Source: Adineta ricciae
Lineage: Eukaryota; Rotifera; Eurotatoria; Adinetida; Adinetidae
Direction of reading: 5' to 3'
Assembly (NCBI GenBank): GCA_905250025.1
Contig: CAJNOJ010000036.1
Location: 186,001 to 250,000 of the forward strand
DNA: 64,000 nucleotides
Shown: one piece after another, positions 24,001 to 36,032 of the stretch
Layout: each line of letters opens with the position of its first letter
How positions within the stretch are numbered: position 1 is the stretch's first letter
Notes under the pieces: generated by a model
The model's database searches: none
What the model saw: only the letters and a program-made list of their open reading frames with translations
Told to the model about the DNA's origin: nothing
Position numbers and translations under genes: made by a program

Positions 24001-24743
24001 GGAAGAAGACTTTGATTCGATGCTGAATTATTATTTTCATTGTTATTCGATGGATGAATAGAATGCCTAAAAGATAAAAGTAGTTTGTACTTCTTCGCAA
24101 ATGACGTTCGATCTTGAAACTATGCGACACTGATGATTAACTCAATAATGCAAGAAGAAAAGTCATCTTGTATTAGAGCAGCGCAAATTTTTGCTTTCTG
24201 TTAACTTATCGAATAACAAAACATATGTATCAAGATGACCGATCAGATTATTAACGATCTACTGATTCATTTACATATACTTTATGACCATTTCACAATT
24301 AATATACATATAATGCACAGACAACGCGATGAAAGTGATATCATCTTATCTTAGTTGGTAAATTAAACTAAAAAAAGACAACGAGTTCACTAAGGCAACG
24401 GTGTACAGACATCATCATTATGTTTTAATTACAAGTTACTCGAAAATAAAAAGTCGAATCAATTTTAATCCGTTTCGAAACTGATTTGAACTATTCTGAC
24501 AAAGAAATCGATTATACGTCATTCTAATCAAATAATTCAATCAGTATTACGCATGATAAAGCATTATCAACACGTAACTATATCTTTCAGGTGTATATGC
24601 ACTTCGACAATATCTATGACAAAAAAATGGCGCATAGCGCAAAACGTCAATAAAAATAAAATAAATCAACTTTGGTTGTTACTTGACAGGTGAAAAAAAC
24701 TGAGAGATATCTACCGGCGTTGTCGCAATGAACGTCGAGGCAT
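18098..24743 (-). CDS. Ankyrin-repeat TRP-type cation channel
   Basis: Very large multi-exon gene. After a likely ATG at 24741-24743 (MPRRSLRQRR) and an intron of about 650 nt, the exons at 24067-21000 encode more than a dozen ankyrin repeats (for example QTPLHEAIAYNNLGFAQYLL and KTPLHLACAHEKPNVAELLI). A Cys-rich insert follows (CFNCNQTGFI...CPKCNVC, near 21230-21330). The membrane part is at 20550-18960: S1-S2 near 20497-20330, S3 LFDWIIFILCLITIITHFID, S4 HMYIASVTVLAIWFRFMVFF, S5 DIIRFLFVFIFLLAPYALVF, a long Cys-containing turret, pore helix ENFYSLLFSIFRIALVDD, and S6 FAAFVCGTYLLFTAILSINI. The C-terminus is a coiled coil. This is the TRPA/TRPN layout, but the subfamily is undecided. The split into an ankyrin gene and a channel gene is less likely, since the frame continues through short introns. 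Confidence 0.75.
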
Positions 24744-26314
24744 ATTGACGAAATGGTTTGGTGTTTGGTTGTATGTTTTTGTCTGAAAGATAAATAAGTG
24801 ATGTATGGCTCAGCTGTAGACTCCGATGAATGATATTGGATGACAAGAAATATTGCCTGCTGTTCTCATAGTGATATCAAACACGAAGAAATGAAAAGAA
24901 TTCTTTGATTTCTTTAATCTGAAATACTGTCTTATCCAAATATTATCCTATTGTTGTCAAAGATTAATTTCTCTCATCCTGCTCGATAGATTTCTATGGC
25001 GAATCTGACGCCATGTTTAATCGTCTTTGGAACTATCCCTCTTGTATTCGAAATGATTTCGGCAGAGAACATGTAAATCGCATGCTTGCTGATTTAGTAG
25101 ATAATGATTGAGAGAGAGGGGAGAGAGATCGTCGCTTCGATGGACTTACACAACAGAACAAGGTATGAATAAGTAAGATGAGAAGCAAAGCATCATTTGG
25201 TTTCAATTTTCATTATTTCTTTGTTCTGTCTTCAACTTTAATGCGTTTCTACAACAAATCGTTTTTTCCTTTCTTCTTGTTACTTTTTCGTACAAATAAA
25301 AATTGATATATCCAAAGAACAAGAAATCCTGTCGCTTTATTATATTTTCTCGAATTTTTTCAAATGAAAAAAAAACATTTACTACAAAAAATCTTTTCGT
25401 TCTCTATCGCAATTCGATATTCTTCTTCTCCCAGTATATACGAGAGAGAGAGAGAGAAAAAACAAGTAATAACATGACTTTTATTATCAATTATACGCAT
25501 GCATATGGAAATTGTTGACTTACAAATGAAGAATACGTGATACAATGGATTGTTTTCTTGAACGAGACATATTGCTAATCAATTAATCTGACGTTGCTTG
25601 TGAGAAAATTGTTCTTGATAGATGTAGAATATTTTCAACTACAAGAATATACCGTATATGTTAATCTGTAGTCCTGCATTGAAATCATAAGAAGGTAACA
25701 CTCATTCAAGCATAGACGGGATTTATATATCCATCAATGTGTCGGTAAGGAGAGAAAAGAAAGTCAATTTAGCGTATCACATGGGTTAATACATACATAT
25801 GAATGTGTGTATGATATCAACCCACTCACTTTTCTCTTTTTTTTTTTCGTCTTGAATATATTTATATCCCGAATAAGAATATCCTTGATGATCAATTAGC
25901 TCGATGTACCTATATGATGATTCTAATGACTATATTCGATCGTTTGATTTTATACTTTTGATACTGAACGAATGATTATAGGTTTTCAATTGCTTTTCGT
26001 CTCGAAGATTATTCATTTGCGTTGATTGCTCTCCATCAAGAACGTTAATTGAAGTCGTTGCTAGATCGATTAGGTTCTTCTCTTACAAAATCATCGCCAT
26101 TCATCATAATCAATGATGAAACAATTTTATTTCACTATCAGCAAAAACATAAATCTCGATAGCATATATTATTTATTGTCTATTAAAAGTTACGTAGTGT
26201 ATTTCTTTTGTATGAAATCAAATGATTCATTTCTACGTAATAATATTAACAGAATAAAATAAGATTTTTATTATCTCGAGTGAAACAACGTTATCGATAT
26301 TTTAGACAAATTAA
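24744..26314. other. Intergenic region upstream of the TRP gene
   Basis: No gene found on either strand. It holds a short GA microsatellite (25442-25456), poly-T runs and generally very AT-rich DNA. The part next to 24743 should contain the promoter of the ankyrin-TRP gene; the right end is 3' flank of the PLP enzyme gene. Short open frames around 25303-25545 overlap each other on both strands and are not credible. Confidence 0.5.
25442..25456. repeat. (GA)n microsatellite
   Basis: Uninterrupted GA dinucleotide run of seven to eight units inside intergenic AT-rich DNA. Confidence 0.9.
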
Positions 26315-27371
26315 TTATAAAGTTTCGTTCAAACATTTGATAATAGTTTCATTATCGATTCCAGCTCCCGTTAAAACTGCCACTATCTTTAATGGCTTGG
26401 TTGAATCTTGCCGTCTCAAGCCAGCCTTTCCATTTTGTACATAATCCGTATAATGCCATAGTGCAGCGGCGATGGCTGTCGCACTTGCACCTTCACAAAT
26501 GAGATGATTTCTTTCGATTAAAAGTTTCAATGCTCTTGCGGTTTCTTTCAATGATACAACAATAGAATTGTTCACGTATGTCTTGACTAATGGCCACATT
26601 TCATCTAATACGCCTGAACTACCAATACCGTCGACCCAGGATTTTTTCATGGCGATTTTAGTGACTTGGTTATGATGAAATGCAGCAGCAAGCGGTGCAG
26701 CGGTTTCGATTTCACAAGCTAATACATCAATCGATGGTTTTAAATGTTTAGCAACGCATGCAATACTGGTTGTGAGAGCACCGCCCCCATATGGAACTAA
26801 ATACAAAGAGAACTAATAATAATTATCTAAGTTTGACTGAATTACCTAGTATCGCATCACAATCTGGTAATTCATCTAAAATCTCCAATGCAATTGTCCC
26901 ATTTCCTGCCATTACATTTCGATCACATACTGGATGAACAAAATGCCCTTTTAACAGCGGACTCTGATGTGTGACAATGGCTTGCCACCATTGTTCAAAT
27001 GTACATCTCGTCACCTTTCCTCCTAATCTCTCAATTGCTTGTACTTTAACTTCGTTTGCTGTATCTGGTACTAAGATTTGACATAGCAAATTTTCCTTTC
27101 GAGCAATCCAAGCTAGACCTTGAGCCATATTACCTGACGAAGCTGTCACTACTCCGTTTTGTTTTTCTTCAGCCGATAGAATTTGAACGGCATTAGCAGC
27201 TGCACGTAATTTAAATGATGATATCGGTTGAAATTGTTCACATTTCAAATAAATTTCAGCATTGGGAATGTCATAATTCAATTTCAAAAGCGGAGTACGA
27301 ATGATAATACCTTGTAGACGTGATTTAGCGGCGTAAACTTCATCAATCGTTGGAACCGTCAAGGACGACAT
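26315..27371 (-). CDS. PLP enzyme, threonine dehydratase/serine racemase type
   Basis: Two exons (27371-26846 and 26796-26315) separated by a 49-nt intron give a fold-type II pyridoxal-phosphate enzyme of about 335 residues, the usual length of eukaryotic serine racemase or catabolic threonine dehydratase without ACT domain. Seen: PLP lysine in SSFKLRAA (K54), the phosphate/substrate loop ASSGNMAQGLAW (78-90), the glycine-rich PLP-phosphate loop PYGGGAL, and a C-terminal LTGAGIDNE. Expected chemistry is dehydration or racemisation of hydroxy-amino acids in the cytosol. Oddity: the loop reads SSGN-Met where SSGN-His is the rule, and the lysine motif has Ala where Arg-Gly-Ala is typical, so the true substrate may differ. 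It could be a cysteine synthase-like or ectoine-type relative, less likely. Confidence 0.85.
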
Positions 27372-27454
27372 GTCTTACAAATGTACAATATTATTCACGT
27401 AGAATTAAGACCGTCGTTCTTTTTTCTTTTCTCTACTAAATATCGAATGTGTTC

Positions 27455-27474
27455 GTATATATATATATATATAT
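27455..27474. repeat. (TA)n microsatellite
   Basis: Perfect TA run of about ten units directly upstream of the PLP enzyme start. Confidence 0.9.
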
Positions 27475-27582
27475 CTTATCTTTTTCGATGCTTGTTCAAC
27501 AGCCAACTGCTTATCAACAAAGCAAACACGCTTTGTCATCATCTATTCGCTTCGTTTGTTCTATTTGACAGTGAAGAATACT

Positions 27583-27885
27583 TTATTTTCTAGATTCCAA
27601 ACGTCTAGTATCACACAAATCTAAATGTTTTAGTAAGAAAGTGCGTAACGTTCGTAAATTTTGAGCAGCAAGTTCTGATTCAAGTTGATTCCGACTTGAG
27701 AAGTATGCTTGTAAGTAAACGTTTCGAAAAACTATAGTCGATACATAGTATAAGATCGCCCGGACGGTAGATGTCCTTCATATCTTCATCAGTAATCCGA
27801 TTGGTTCGAAGGAAAGATTCAATAAGATTCTTTTCTAGTGCAATGTCTCGTTTTGCTGATCGAATTCTCTCAAACTTTATTTTCC
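27583..27885 (-). CDS. Possible small or fragmentary two-exon gene
   Basis: Not recognised. On the minus strand an open, helical, charged stretch (ALEKNLIESFLRTNRITDED then MKDIYRPGDLIL) runs up to a GT donor near 27754. A second open stretch (NQLESELAAQNLRTLRTFLL...) ends at a TAA at 27583-27585. Two acceptors are possible, about 37 or 50 nt from the donor, giving different C-termini. No upstream ATG is in frame before a stop at about 27885, only a few bases from the divergent OPA1 start, so it may be a truncated gene, a short gene starting at the internal Met, or a 3' remnant. Coding appearance is better than that of surrounding DNA but the call is tentative. Confidence 0.3.
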
Positions 27886-27902
27886 TTATTTAATACTTAG
27901 AA

Positions 27903-30900
27903 ATGGCCTTTTTACTCCGTCTTCTTCGACTTCGTTATCTAATTTTCGGCACGGCCGTTGGTGGCGGTTATGCTGCTCGCAAAGTATGTGACAAATCTGA
28001 CTTCTTTTCCATGTAATCTAAATCGACTCACTCGCTTTTTCATCTAGAAATATAAGGAAATACAAGATGCACTACCAGATATTTCCTGGATGAAAGAATA
28101 TATGCCAGAAGAGACGGTCAATGCTCTTAGCAAACATTTGTCTGATTTAGCTAATTCAGTTTCATTGCCCGATACAGTAAATATCCTTATCCTGTCACCT
28201 CTTTTGTAGCAGACACTAGATTTGCTGTTGATTTGTTAGACCAATTTACAAGATCGAGTCAGACTTCTGCAAGAAAGATTTTCAAATTACTTTTCTACAC
28301 TATCCGAAAATACACCAGAAGACCCAAATGCCGATGGAAACGAACAAAAACAATCAGGTACGAAGATATTCATTCAGTCTATCTCACTTATGTTCCATTC
28401 ATTTAGATGGCCTTTTCGCATGGACGAAATCATATAAAAATGTTCAGTTAACAAGTGAAGAACAAGAACATTTGAGAAAAGTTTGTATTTGTGTTGATTT
28501 GTTTGTTATTACAATGCTTGTTGTAGACTGCTCAGTTACAAGAACATGAACGTCAAGAGAGAATTCATCAAGAAATGATGGGTATACAAATAAAATATCA
28601 ACGTGAAATCGATCGATTAGAAAAAGAAATCAAAGCGATGAAGAAGCAGATATTACTAAGACAAGAAAGAAATTTCCAAGGGAAAAAACAACGTAGAATC
28701 AAAGTCAGTTTGATCATCATTGATTTGAATCTATTTACTTACGGTTTTTCTTCTAGAAATCATTGATTGATATGTACAGTGAAGTTCTAGATGAATTAAA
28801 CGACTATGATACCAATTATAACATTCAAGATCATCTACCACGAGTAAAGACTGATCGAATCAATAGGGATATAAAGAACTTCATTATTATTTTGATTTAG
28901 GTTGTCGTTATCGGTGATCAAAGTTCGGGTAAAACAAGTGTATTGGAAATGATAACACAAGCACGTATATTTCCTCGGTTAGTTCATAAAGTTTTACTTG
29001 TGTCACTGATTGTTTTTCTACTTTTGTCTATTTGAAATTTGTAGAGGTGCTGGTGAAATGATGACACGTAGTCCAGTCAAAGTTACCTTAAGCGAAGGTC
29101 CCTATCACATAGCAACATTTAAAGATAGTCCAAAAGAATATGATTTAACGAAGGAAGCAGATGTATATAAATGATATTGTTTAGAAGAATTGCAAAATCT
29201 ATTTGTTTCTCTTGTGTTTAGCTAGCTGCTCTCCGAAAAGAAATCGAACTTCGGATGCGTGCATCAGTTAAAGATGGACAAACAATCAGTAGTGAAGTTC
29301 GTTTTCTTAACACGAATGAACAAGTGTGATCGAATCTATCCTATTCTAGGTCATTTCATTGTCTGTTAAAGGACCTGGTCTACAACGTATGGTACTAGTT
29401 GATTTACCTGGAATTATCAGTGTAAGTTTACAAATGAAAATGATTCTTCTCTAATCTTATCTTTAGACGGAAACCATCGGTATGGCGTCGGATACGAAGA
29501 GTTCCATCACTCGTCTCGCTAATAGTTATATGTCCAATCCGAATGCAATTATTTTGTGCATCCAAGGTAAATTTTGAGCATCGAGCGGCACTGATGATCA
29601 ATGATTCAAATATTCTAGATGGAAGTGTTGATGCAGAACGTAGTAATGTCACTGAACTTGTATCGAAAATGGATCCACATGGTAAAAGAACTATATTTGT
29701 TTTAACCAAAGTCGATATGGCCGAAGCAAATCTACATGATTCTGGTCGAGTAAGTAGACAACAATCAATTGTATGATGGATATTAATGATGATCTTGTCT
29801 AGATCAAAAAGATTCTCGAAGGAAAATTGTTTCCAATGAAAGCGTTGGGTTATTTCGCAGTTGTTACTGGCAAAGGTTAGTCTGCTGTACTATTGCATGA
29901 AATATTTGATTGAAAACTATCTTACTAGGCAATGCTGATGATCCAATTGATCTTATACAGAAATACGAAGAAGATTTCTTTCGTGATTCGAAATTATTTC
30001 GGTATAAAGCAAATTTTATTTTTCTAATTTACTCTCAATTCGATTTCTTTTTCCAGTGATGGTATTTTCAAAGCTAATCAAACTACAACACGTAACTTAA
30101 GTTATGCTGTCAGTGATTGCTTTTGGAAAATGGTTAAAGAGAGTGTTGAACAACAAGCGGATACATTCAAAGCAACGAAGTTTAATTTAGAAACCGAATG
30201 GAAAAATAGTTTCACTAAACTTCGAGAACAAGATCGAGTCTGTTGAATGAGATGACTTGACCATTGATCAAACTGTGTCTTTCATAGGATGAATTATTCG
30301 AAAAAGCTCGTGGCGAAATTCTCGACGAAGTTGTTAATCTTAGCTTAATTCCTAGTCAACAATGGTAGGTCAGTTGCTCGTTTAGTTCATAGACTTTTCT
30401 TTGGTTTTACAGGGAAGATAATTTATCGAAATATATCTGGTCAAAAATGTCGAATTTTATCTTTGATGACGTTTTCCTCCCAGCTGCACAAGCTGATTCA
30501 ATAGGGTAAGAATGTTTATGAACAAATATTTAAAGTAAACTCTGCTTCGTATTATTACAGAGGTTTTAATACGACAGTTGATGTTAAATTACAACAGTGG
30601 GCAGAGAAAGACTTACCACGTCAATGTGTCAGTATAGCTCATCAGGTTCTACTTGATGAATTTCAAAATCTAATTGAACGCGAACAAAAAAGTCGATCCT
30701 CCGATCCAATTACCAATGATCTAAAAATGCACGTGGTAGAAGCGTGTCGCACAAGGCATCAATGGGATAGCAAAGCATTAGATTCTCTAGTAATGATGAA
30801 AATCGCTTTGATTTACACGCATTGGTGATCTATGTTTTGTAGAGAGTCATTCAAACTCAAGCTTTACAAGATCGCAATGTTCCGGATAAGCAGCACTGGG

Positions 30901-31854
30901 AAACAGCAGCGAAATTCATGGAAGCTATCATCCGACAGGAATTGGAACATCAAGAATTAGAATTAAATTCAAAAGCCAATCAGGGTGCATGGCGACGATT
31001 GAATCCTTTTCAAGGCACAACTCTGGAAGAGAAGAATCGACAGCAATGCGTAAAAGAACTAGAAAAAGTTCTACTCAGTAGACAACAGTTAGATAGAACA
31101 ACGAAAAATAATTATTCAGTAAGACTTCGGATATAGAAGAATGCCTCTCAAAAGTTTATCGAATGCTTAGATTCGTTCTGTTCTTGATTTTGATGAATTA
31201 ACGACAGTCAAGAAAAATCTTCAAACACAAAAAATCGATGTCTCTAATAATTTTGTAAGTTACATATTATACATTTCGTTCGTATGTTTTTCTGTGATTA
31301 GATAAGCGATCTATGGCAACGTGTATATAAAATTCATTTTCTCAAACGAAATTTATCCACTTGTCTCGAATGTCGTCGATTTTTCTATTACTATCAAAAA
31401 GGTTTTTCTGATCAGGGTGTACGTAAATCCCTCGTTGTTCTTTAACTAAGATTCGTAGGTTTCTATTCTAGCTCGACTGCCGTGAAATAGTCTTTTTCTG
31501 GCGTTTAAAACGTATGATTGATATAACAAGTAATGCTATTCGACAGCAAATCTCAAACATTGAAAGTAAAGTGTTGTTTTATCTTCCAACGATTGTTTTC
31601 TCATCTGGAAGAGTTCGTTTTAGCTCGTCGATTGGAGCGAGAGGTGAAAGAAGTTTTAGATGATTTCAGTGCGGATGAAACATTGAAATCAAATCTTCTC
31701 AAAGGCAAACGTGTTGACTTGGCAGAAGATTTGAGTAAGACGTTTTGTTTGTTCAATTTTCTAACTTTTGTGTGACTTGATTTGTTTAGAACGTGTTCGA
31801 CAAGTTCAAGAGAAACTTGAAGAATTTATCGAAGCATTGAATGCCGAAAAATAA
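27903..31854 (+). CDS. OPA1: OPA1-like mitochondrial dynamin GTPase
   Basis: More than twenty small exons with introns near 50 nt encode a dynamin-family GTPase of the OPA1/Mgm1 class, which fuses mitochondrial inner membranes and shapes cristae. The short N-terminus ([16 protein letters not shown]...) is basic and hydrophobic and serves as presequence plus membrane anchor. It is followed by a coiled coil, then the GTPase domain: G1 GDQSSGKTS near 28914, G2 threonines in the MMTRSP stretch near 29060, G3 DLPG near 29401, G4 TKVD near 29706. Middle and paddle segments follow ([29 protein letters not shown]), and a C-terminal GED-type helix ends at the TAA at 31852-31854. The order matches OPA1 and excludes DRP1 and mitofusin. 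The likely poly(A) signal is at 32031-32036. It is convergent with SIN1. Confidence 0.92.
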
Positions 31855-32187
31855 CTTTCTCTCTTTTTCAGTTTTTCAACATCATTGATCATCCAGAACT
31901 AAGAATAATTACGCCTCAACTTTCCTTCTCAGTGTTTGTTTATATGTTTAGAAAACTAAGCTACATTGTCTCGTGCAACTTTCGTTTCTTTCTATCTTAA
32001 GAAAAAATTATTTTTTTTATAACTAAAACAAATAAACAAATTAGATTGACGAAATTCAAGCACGCCTCGCAGACACCACCCGTGAAGTTCTTCCGTAAAG
32101 ATTGACTGTTTCTGTTTTATTTACTGATACATATAGGAAAAAAAACAAAACTCAAGACAAAAGAAAACAAAAAGAAAAACACATATT
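31855..32187. other. Convergent 3' intergenic spacer
   Basis: Lies between the stops of OPA1 (plus) and SIN1 (minus). Contains AATAAA at 32031-32036 for OPA1 and poly-T/poly-A tracts. No gene. Confidence 0.6.
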
Positions 32188-35139
32188 TTAAGACTTAGTT
32201 GATGATCCGCTTGTACTACCGATACCAGCTCCAATAAGATTAAAGATCGAACGTCGTTTCTTCGTATTATCTCGTTTCAATTGTTGTTGTTCTTCGTATG
32301 TATCTCGTCCTTGAGGATTTTTTAATTTAATGATATTACTTATTTGATCACGGAACTGTTCGGCTGACTCGACTGTGGATTCGAATTCATACGTTTGAAA
32401 TGCACGTGAACCATCGGATCCTTGCTGACTTTCGACAGTTAGATAAACACGCGTGCGATCTATCATAACGGTTGAACTTTTACTTGAGAAAAAACTTGGA
32501 AATCGAAACATACCTCGTTTTTTACTGATTTCTTTGTTGGATAAAGTGCAATTAATTAAACGTTGGGTAGTAAAGAGCATATCTTGACCCGGTACGCGAC
32601 TGGTTTTTTCTAATAATTCTATACGGATTTGTTCACCGGACACATCAATACGGGCTTTGACATGTTTACTACTACCGGATTTAACATAATACTCGAAAGG
32701 ATACGATTTTTGATTGAGACTTTCGTATAAGCGATTCCAATTATGGATCGGATCATCTTCTGATTGATTATCTTGAACAGCAATCATCGATACAGGTTTT
32801 CCACTCGAACAAATTGAATGTCGAGGTTCACTCGGTGGCGGCGTTGCTGATTGAGACGAGTCATCAAACGATTCGCTGATATCATCGTCATCATCGGTTA
32901 CATACTCCTCTTCATTCGATAACTTGGAAGCTGAAGATTCTTGTTGTTCAACTAATGCTAAATGAGGAAATTCGTATTCGCCAATTGGTCGTGCATGTGC
33001 CAATGTGGGTAAATCATCTTCTGCTTGTCCATCGTCATCAGCAATGTAAAGGGAATATTTGGACGGATCTTTCTGGCTGAAAAAAAATACAAGCTTATGA
33101 GGAAAATAAACACGATCGCGAAACAATTACGTTAGAGCCGGTTCGCGATTTTCGATGGTGTATTTGTAACAAATGAATCCAACAGTTTCTCCGACGGTAG
33201 CATGAGAAGCGACGATGATTAGTAACTTTTGTTTTCGAGTTTGAAAATGAACAGTAAACTTCTTCGACTGGTTTGCACCGATATTTGGCTAGAATGGAAA
33301 ACATTAATGTTTGATGACACAAAAGTATTGCTTCGATTTACCGTTCCATCGAATTTGGCATATTGTGTAAATGGATTTTGCTGATTATTTACTGACTGAA
33401 GTAGAGCGGTTAGAGGTGATGGTCGTATTAGAGGTGCAAGTGGTTCTGTACGGCGTTGAAACAAAAATGAGGAAGAGTCGTCGTCGTCGTCATCATCGTC
33501 TTTGGAATGCATCGGTTCATCTGCATCTATGAGATTGATAGGTAAAAGCGAATTGAAAATACAGTAAAACATTTCTAATGTAGGCGCTAATCGGAGCGAT
33601 CAAAAGTGCCTTCCCAATCAGCATGTTTATCCTGTAGACAGCGATGAACAACGCTTTTTTTTAGAAACTGATTTATGGTCATAATGATCATAAAAACCGA
33701 GGATAGTAGTAGCACTAGGATTAATCCTTTCTCAAAACAATTAAATTAGATATCTTGCTGTCGTTTGATTATTTGTCATAGTCTAATGTGCACAACACCT
33801 TCTATTTTCACTCTTTGTAAAGATATTGTATTATAGATCGTTCATCTTAAGGAGATGACGATTAGTTTTGGGACTAAAAACTAGTGATCGCTGCTCACGA
33901 ATAGAAGTTTTACTGTAGATCAATTCCGGTTACTTTGAGCTCGAGATGGATCTTGCCATGAAATAACTTGAACCTTGCGTTTTGCTTCGTTTTCCGTTTT
34001 GATTTCATCAAGTCGACCCAATGTTTCGCAGCGAACTCGTCGAACTGAAAAAACAACACGTTTATGTGATAAATACATTTGGAATTCACATTAAAGAAAC
34101 AAAAACGACAGTCTCCTGTAGAAGAAAGCTTTGTTTGCTTCTTCGTCAATCTACATGCAATCACATCGAAGAATGAGTGTCTTTCACACTTGTGTTGAAC
34201 CAGTACATCTGTCAAGCGTAAGTAGCAAAATCTTTTTCATGTGTAAAGAAAATTCATTATGTAGTGCGTATGAGTATCGTCATAGAATGTTGAGAAACTA
34301 ATTCTCCTTCAATGGATAGAATCATTGCTTTATGTATGATCAACGGATGAAAACAGTGTTGTATTGATGACATGCAACAGAACGGCAAGTGCAGAAAAGT
34401 CTCTTACAACAACTTGCTACAGATTTTGCACATGTCTTTCCTAGGTAATAAGAAATAGGATATCTCTATTGTTCAATCGGTTTCATTCCGAATGGAAACG
34501 AAACATTTGTGCAAGATTTTAGTAAGCAGATATTGAAAGTAGATTTTAATCGTTCTCCTAACGAAGCGTTTGATGGTTGTTGTTAAATGACAATTGAGCA
34601 GCTTAGAAATAAGAAATAAAATAAACAGCTTACGATGATCAAGATATTCATCAGCTGGATAATCTTCAAAATAGATTAGACTGATCAACGGATAGGAGAG
34701 TTGGGAATGATGATCTCAATCTTCATCTGAATGTGATCAAAGGAAAGCAATCACGAGTGCAACGTACCTTGAACGTTAGTTGCTGTCCATTCAGGTGAAT
34801 GAGATAATTCATCGAGGATAAAATCGGGTTCAGTTCGAAGTAATGTTAATAAATCTGTTTTTTCAATATCAATTGCTTTCCTTTGAAGACAAGAGAGTTC
34901 AGTTAAGATCTTTTTTTGAGAAAAGAAAAACATCAACTCACGATTTGGCTAAATTTCTTCGTCGTTGTTCAGTATCGACATCTTGACTAATAATCTTATC
35001 GCATAACTCTGTGTCGTCACAGATTATGAAACCTTATAGAGAATTATGAATAAAATTATACGGATTCTCGAATAATAATGAATTTACCATGACGTATGCG
35101 TCTTAAGATGACTTGTAGATCGCCACCGCCAAGGCTCAT
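32188..35139 (-). CDS. MAPKAP1: SIN1/MAPKAP1-like TORC2 subunit
   Basis: SIN1 is the TORC2 subunit that presents substrates such as Akt. Exons in order: ATG at 35137-35139 with GGGDLQVILRRIRHG and then CDDTELCDKI, aligning to the human N-terminus; an exon near 34045-33930 giving RRVRCETLGRLDEIKTENEA, matching the conserved RRRSNTAQRLERLR region; NPFTQYAKFDGT near 33350, matching NPFNEYSKFDGK; the CRIM domain with VGFICYKYTIENREPAL and YSLYIADDDG; and a PH domain near 32740-32290 (SYPFEYYVKSGSSKHVKARI onward). Introns range from 45 nt to about 590 nt. Between CRIM and PH there is only an acidic low-complexity stretch of about 75 residues, so the Ras-binding domain appears absent. The stop is at 32188-32190. 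Identification rests on several separate blocks in the right order. Confidence 0.88.
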
Positions 35140-36032
35140 AGTTGTTACCGATCTAAATAAATAATCATTAAGTTCAATGATAGAAAGTTCCCGAGAAGCG
35201 AGTTCATCGTTGAATGATATTCTATTGATGAGGATTGGTTAGTCGTTGCTCTATTACTGAGAAGAAAAGTTTTTGCGTCTTATCTTGTTGTTGTCAAAGA
35301 ACGAATACGTCATTGGTTCTATCAAATAGAGTCTGCGCGAGTCATCCTCTCAATGCATTTTGTTGTTTGTTTTTTATCTGTCAATAGTATGGCATACAAC
35401 GAGACTGGATCTGTAAAATAATCGAGTACTCCATAACAGAACAGAGCCAATCCTTTATTTGTGTAAGGATCTCAATTCAGAATTATGATTCAGAAATTGA
35501 TTGGTGATTGGTTGGAAATTTCTTTTCAACGGATAAATTAATTAGAAGAGAAAAGCGAGATCATTTTGAGGAAATCGAGTTCACCTTAAACAATATACGT
35601 GACGTGTGATCAGTGAAAAGCTTTGCGAAGGTTATCAAACATAGATGGCGCCAGATACCGCATTGCTAATTTAACTGTTTCATGGAAAAAGCTATACAAA
35701 AAAGTTTGTTCATTTTTAAACTGTTTCAAAATGTATCAATGGTAGATGCACAGATTAATTATCGTACTTTGTCGTTTCTCTGCTGGCAGATTATATATTT
35801 AACGAGATATCAAAATTAGAAAAAAATGTTCGAAAACAATATCCAATTTTTTTTAAAATTAGGAATCTTTTATTATCTCTTCATTCTCTCAACTAGATAT
35901 ATAGTTTTATTTCGGTCAGTTCCGGACTGGTAAATGTGGTGCTATAAAAATTTCGTACATGTATATAAGTATTATACTTCCACGTGAAGCTGTTAATTCA
36001 ATTTATATTTAAAAGAAGCACGACAGTTTAAA
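35140..36032. other. Intergenic region upstream of SIN1
   Basis: Very AT-rich, with no open frame of note. It contains the SIN1 promoter side (near 35140) and the 3' flank of the gene ending at 36033. Nothing else recognised. Confidence 0.5.
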
